DNA of 16,436 nt, taken from contig DATIWI010000314.1 of the NCBI GenBank assembly GCA_035519475.1, positions 1 to 16,436 on the forward strand, written 5' to 3'. This document shows, one piece after another, positions 14,358 through 16,436 of the stretch. The position numbers were made by a program, and so were the translations under genes. Every line of letters begins with the position of its first letter. The first letter of the stretch is position 1. Under the pieces are notes generated by a model, which had not been told where the DNA came from, ran no database searches, and saw only the letters and a list, made by a program, of their open reading frames with translations. Origin of the DNA: Fen-1467 sp035519475 (GTDB lineage: Bacteria; Verrucomicrobiota; Verrucomicrobiia; Opitutales; Opitutaceae).

Positions 14358-15746
14358 ATGCAAAACGTATCCCGGCGTTCGTGGGCCGAGCCCTTCAAGA
14401 TCAAGGTCGTCGAGCCCCTGAAGATGACCACGCGCGCGGACCGCGAGCGCGCCTTGGTGGAGGCAGGCTACAACACCTTTCTCCTGCGCTCGGAGGATGT
14501 GTACATCGACCTGCTCACGGACAGCGGCACCAACGCCATGAGCGACAACCAGTGGGCGGGGCTCATGCTGGGCGACGAGGCGTACGCGGGCAGCAAGAAC
14601 TTCTACCATCTCGAGGACAAAGTCCGCCAGTACTACGGCTACCGCCACCTCGTCCCGACCCACCAGGGCCGGGGCGCGGAGAATCTGATTTCCCGCATCC
14701 TCATCAAGCCCGGGGATTTCATCCCCGGCAACATGTACTTCACCACCACCCGCCTGCACCAGGAGCTGGCGGGTGGCACCTTTGTCGACGTGATCGTCGA
14801 CGAGGCGCACGATCCCGCCAGCACGCACCCGTTCAAGGGCAACGTGGATCTGCAGAAGCTCGCCGATCTGGTAGGCCGGGTCGGCGCCCCCCGGGTGCCG
14901 TACGTCTCGGTGGCGGCGACGGTGAACATGGCGGGCGGGCAGCCGATCGCACTGGAGAATCTCCGCCAAGTGCGCGCTTTCTGCGACCGCCACCGCATCC
15001 GCATCATCCTCGACGCCACGCGCGCCCTCGAGAATGCCTACTTCATCAAACAGCGCGAACCCGGGCAGGCCGGCCGGACGCTTGCCGAGATTCTGAAGGA
15101 GATGTGCGCCTGCACCGACGGCTGCACCATGAGCGGCAAGAAGGATCTGCTGGTGAACATTGGCGGCTTTCTCGCCGTGAACGACGACGCGATCTTTGAG
15201 GAGGCGCGCAACCTGGTGGTGGTCTACGAGGGCCTGCACACCTATGGCGGCCTGGCGGGCCGCGACCTGGAGGCCATGGCCCGCGGCATCGAGGAGGCCG
15301 TGCAGTTCGATCATATGCGCGCGCGCATCGGACAGATCGAATACGTCGGCGAACACCTCCTGCAACTCGGCATCCCGATCGTCCTGCCCATCGGCGGGCA
15401 CGCCATCTTCCTCGATGCGAAACGCTTCCTGCCGCACCTCGGGCAGCTCGAGTTTCCCGCGCAGACCCTCGCCGCCGAACTCTACCTCGAATCCGGCATC
15501 CGCGCGATGGAGCGCGGCATCGTCTCGGCCGGGCGGAACAAGGAGACCGGCGACCACTATTTTCCGAAGCTCGAACTCGTGCGGCTGACCTTCCCGCGCC
15601 GGGTGTACACCCAGGCGCACTGCGACGTTGCGGTGGAGTCGATCCAGGCGGTGCACGCCGCCCGCGCCTCGTTCAAGGGGCTGAAGATGGTTTACGAGCC
15701 CAGATACCTCCGCTTCTTCCAGGCGCGCTTCGAACGGCTGCCGTGA
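14358..15746 (+). CDS. tpl: Tyrosine phenol-lyase (beta-eliminating lyase family)
   Basis: This 462-residue PLP enzyme belongs to the tryptophanase/tyrosine phenol-lyase family and cleaves the amino acid to pyruvate and ammonia plus phenol. PLP binds the second lysine of TMSGKKD (Lys262). HQGRGAEN (102-109), FTTTRLHQE (128-136), VVYEGLHTYGGLAGRD (288-303) and PRRVYTQAH (413-421) are all present. The calls that separate the two activities favour tyrosine: MERGIVSAGR (384-393) places Arg386 where TPL has its tyrosine-specifying Arg381 and tryptophanase has Ile, and LRFFQARF (451-458) keeps the TPL phenylalanine pair. Automatic annotation may name it tryptophanase (tnaA). Product use is unknown. 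It is followed directly by the CDGSH gene. Confidence 0.88.
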   Translation: MQNVSRRSWAEPFKIKVVEPLKMTTRADRERALVEAGYNTFLLRSEDVYIDLLTDSGTNAMSDNQWAGLMLGDEAYAGSKNFYHLEDKVRQYYGYRHLVPTHQGRGAENLISRILIKPGDFIPGNMYFTTTRLHQELAGGTFVDVIVDEAHDPASTHPFKGNVDLQKLADLVGRVGAPRVPYVSVAATVNMAGGQPIALENLRQVRAFCDRHRIRIILDATRALENAYFIKQREPGQAGRTLAEILKEMCACTDGCTMSGKKDLLVNIGGFLAVNDDAIFEEARNLVVVYEGLHTYGGLAGRDLEAMARGIEEAVQFDHMRARIGQIEYVGEHLLQLGIPIVLPIGGHAIFLDAKRFLPHLGQLEFPAQTLAAELYLESGIRAMERGIVSAGRNKETGDHYFPKLELVRLTFPRRVYTQAHCDVAVESIQAVHAARASFKGLKMVYEPRYLRFFQARFERLP

Positions 15747-15802
15747 GCACCGCGCCCTGTTACGGCTTCACCTGTCATTGGAACTGCCAACCTGATTCAG
15801 CC

Positions 15803-16039
15803 ATGAACGAGCCCAACATCGCCCAGAGATCTCCGTTCGTAAAGGACATGGCCGCCGGCACGTATTTTTGGTGCGCCTGTGGCCGTTCGAAAAACCAGCC
15901 GTTCTGCGACGGCTCCCACAAGGGCACCGGCTTCTCCCCCAAAAAGGTGGACCTCACCGAGGCGAAGAAGGTCGCGTGGTGCGGCTGCAAGCATTCCCAG
16001 AACGCGCCGTTCTGCGACGGCACCCATCGGACCCTGTAG
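15803..16039 (+). CDS. Small protein with two CDGSH iron-sulfur domains
   Basis: This has 78 residues from ATG 15803. Two copies of the CDGSH ligand pattern C-x-C-x2-S-x3-P-x-C-D-G-x-H occur: Cys24, Cys26, Cys35 and His39, then Cys60, Cys62, Cys71 and His75. Each should hold a redox-active, pH-sensitive [2Fe-2S] cluster with 3Cys-1His ligation. The tandem layout resembles the monomeric two-domain class related to CISD3 rather than the dimeric mitoNEET type. A GTG at 15743 overlapping the tpl stop (GTGA) would add 20 residues with no family character but with three more cysteines; it is the alternative start and would imply coupling to tpl. Electron transfer or cluster transfer is the family role; the partner is unknown. 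Confidence 0.92.
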   Translation: MNEPNIAQRSPFVKDMAAGTYFWCACGRSKNQPFCDGSHKGTGFSPKKVDLTEAKKVAWCGCKHSQNAPFCDGTHRTL

Positions 16040-16082
16040 CGTCGCCCGCGCTCCGCGCCGTCCGCCCAGCCGACCGTCCCCC

Positions 16083-16436
16083 TCAGACCACGCGGGCCCA
16101 AAGCACCTTGAGGTAGCGGCCCTCGAGACAGTTGGAAAAGACCGGATGATCGGGGCCGGCGCCGGTGCGGTCAAAGAACTGCAGGCGACGGTTGCAGCGG
16201 TGCGCGGCCTTGATGACGTGCGCCTCAAACTGCTCGAGGCTCACTAGACCGGAGCAGGAACACGTGACGAACAAGCCGCCGGGTTTCACCAGGCTGAGCG
16301 CGAGCTGGTTGAGGTCCTCGTACTTGCGGCGGCCCTCAAAATGCCCCTCGCCTTCGCGCGTGAGCACGAACTTGGGCGGATCGAGCACGACCGCGTCCCA
16401 CGCCTCCCCGTTCCGCTGCATCTGCCGGGCGTAGGC
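16083..16436 (-). CDS. RlmI-type class I SAM-dependent rRNA methyltransferase (N-terminus missing)
   Basis: Only the last 117 residues are in the window; the gene continues past the right edge. Visible are the catalytic motif region DAVVLDPPKF with a conserved loop up to GRRKYEDLNQLALSLVKPGGLFVTCSCSGLVSLEQFE, then a C-terminal GAGPDHPVFSNCLEGRYLKVLWARV. This matches the C-terminal catalytic domain of COG1092/RlmI-like enzymes, which make 5-methylcytosine in 23S rRNA using S-adenosylmethionine. The N-terminal PUA domain would lie outside the window. The gene is convergent with the CDGSH gene, with 43 bp between their ends. The exact target nucleotide cannot be fixed from this fragment. Confidence 0.88.
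   Translation of the reverse strand, partial: AYARQMQRNGEAWDAVVLDPPKFVLTREGEGHFEGRRKYEDLNQLALSLVKPGGLFVTCSCSGLVSLEQFEAHVIKAAHRCNRRLQFFDRTGAGPDHPVFSNCLEGRYLKVLWARVV

Noticed and set aside
14265..15656. Minus-strand open frame of about 460 codons opposite tyrosine phenol-lyase
   Set aside because: It is antisense to a complete PLP enzyme and its translation has no domain character.
15881..16026. Repeat-like DNA within the CDGSH gene
   Set aside because: The similarity reflects two copies of the same metal-binding domain, not a mobile or CRISPR repeat.

Overview
The window is very GC-rich and gene-dense. It looks like a chromosomal segment of a Gram-negative bacterium of the Verrucomicrobiota, most plausibly Opitutaceae. 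That placement is an inference from gene content and protein character: a fused LpxC-FabZ beside LpxA, an EF-P with an unusual PGNLRAF loop, and a pectin/uronate cluster with a DUF4861 protein. No rRNA, tRNA, CRISPR array, insertion sequence or phage gene was recognised.

Layout. Positions 1-2937 (minus strand) hold an ABC-type membrane exporter, then a secreted DUF1573 protein and a membrane-anchored rhodanese-like protein cut by the window edge; the last two overlap by ATGA. Positions 3046-10024 (all minus strand) form a pectin/uronate utilisation locus. In transcription order it has a secreted DUF4861 protein, KduI and KduD, then a second unit with a Tat-exported fusion of an unsaturated rhamnogalacturonyl hydrolase (GH105) to a polygalacturonase (GH28), whose stop overlaps the start of an ExuT-like uronate transporter. 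Both units have the same 10-bp perfect palindrome GACACGTGTC upstream (7075-7086 and 10239-10248). This is the best candidate for a shared operator.

Positions 10335-11193 (plus) carry a DUF971 protein and HisI. Positions 11239-13499 (minus) carry the lipid A genes lpxC-fabZ (fused) and lpxA. Positions 13726-16039 (plus) carry EF-P, a tyrosine phenol-lyase whose best promoter would give a leaderless mRNA, and a small protein with two CDGSH iron-sulfur motifs. A partial RlmI-type 23S rRNA methyltransferase lies on the minus strand at the right edge.

How the pectin genes would work together: the GH28 domain would cut galacturonan and the GH105 domain would release unsaturated uronic acid from oligosaccharide ends outside the cytoplasmic membrane. 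The MFS protein would import the uronates. KduI and KduD would convert 5-keto-4-deoxyuronate to 2-keto-3-deoxygluconate. No pectate lyase, KDG kinase, KDPG aldolase or dedicated regulator is present in the window, so the pathway must be completed elsewhere.
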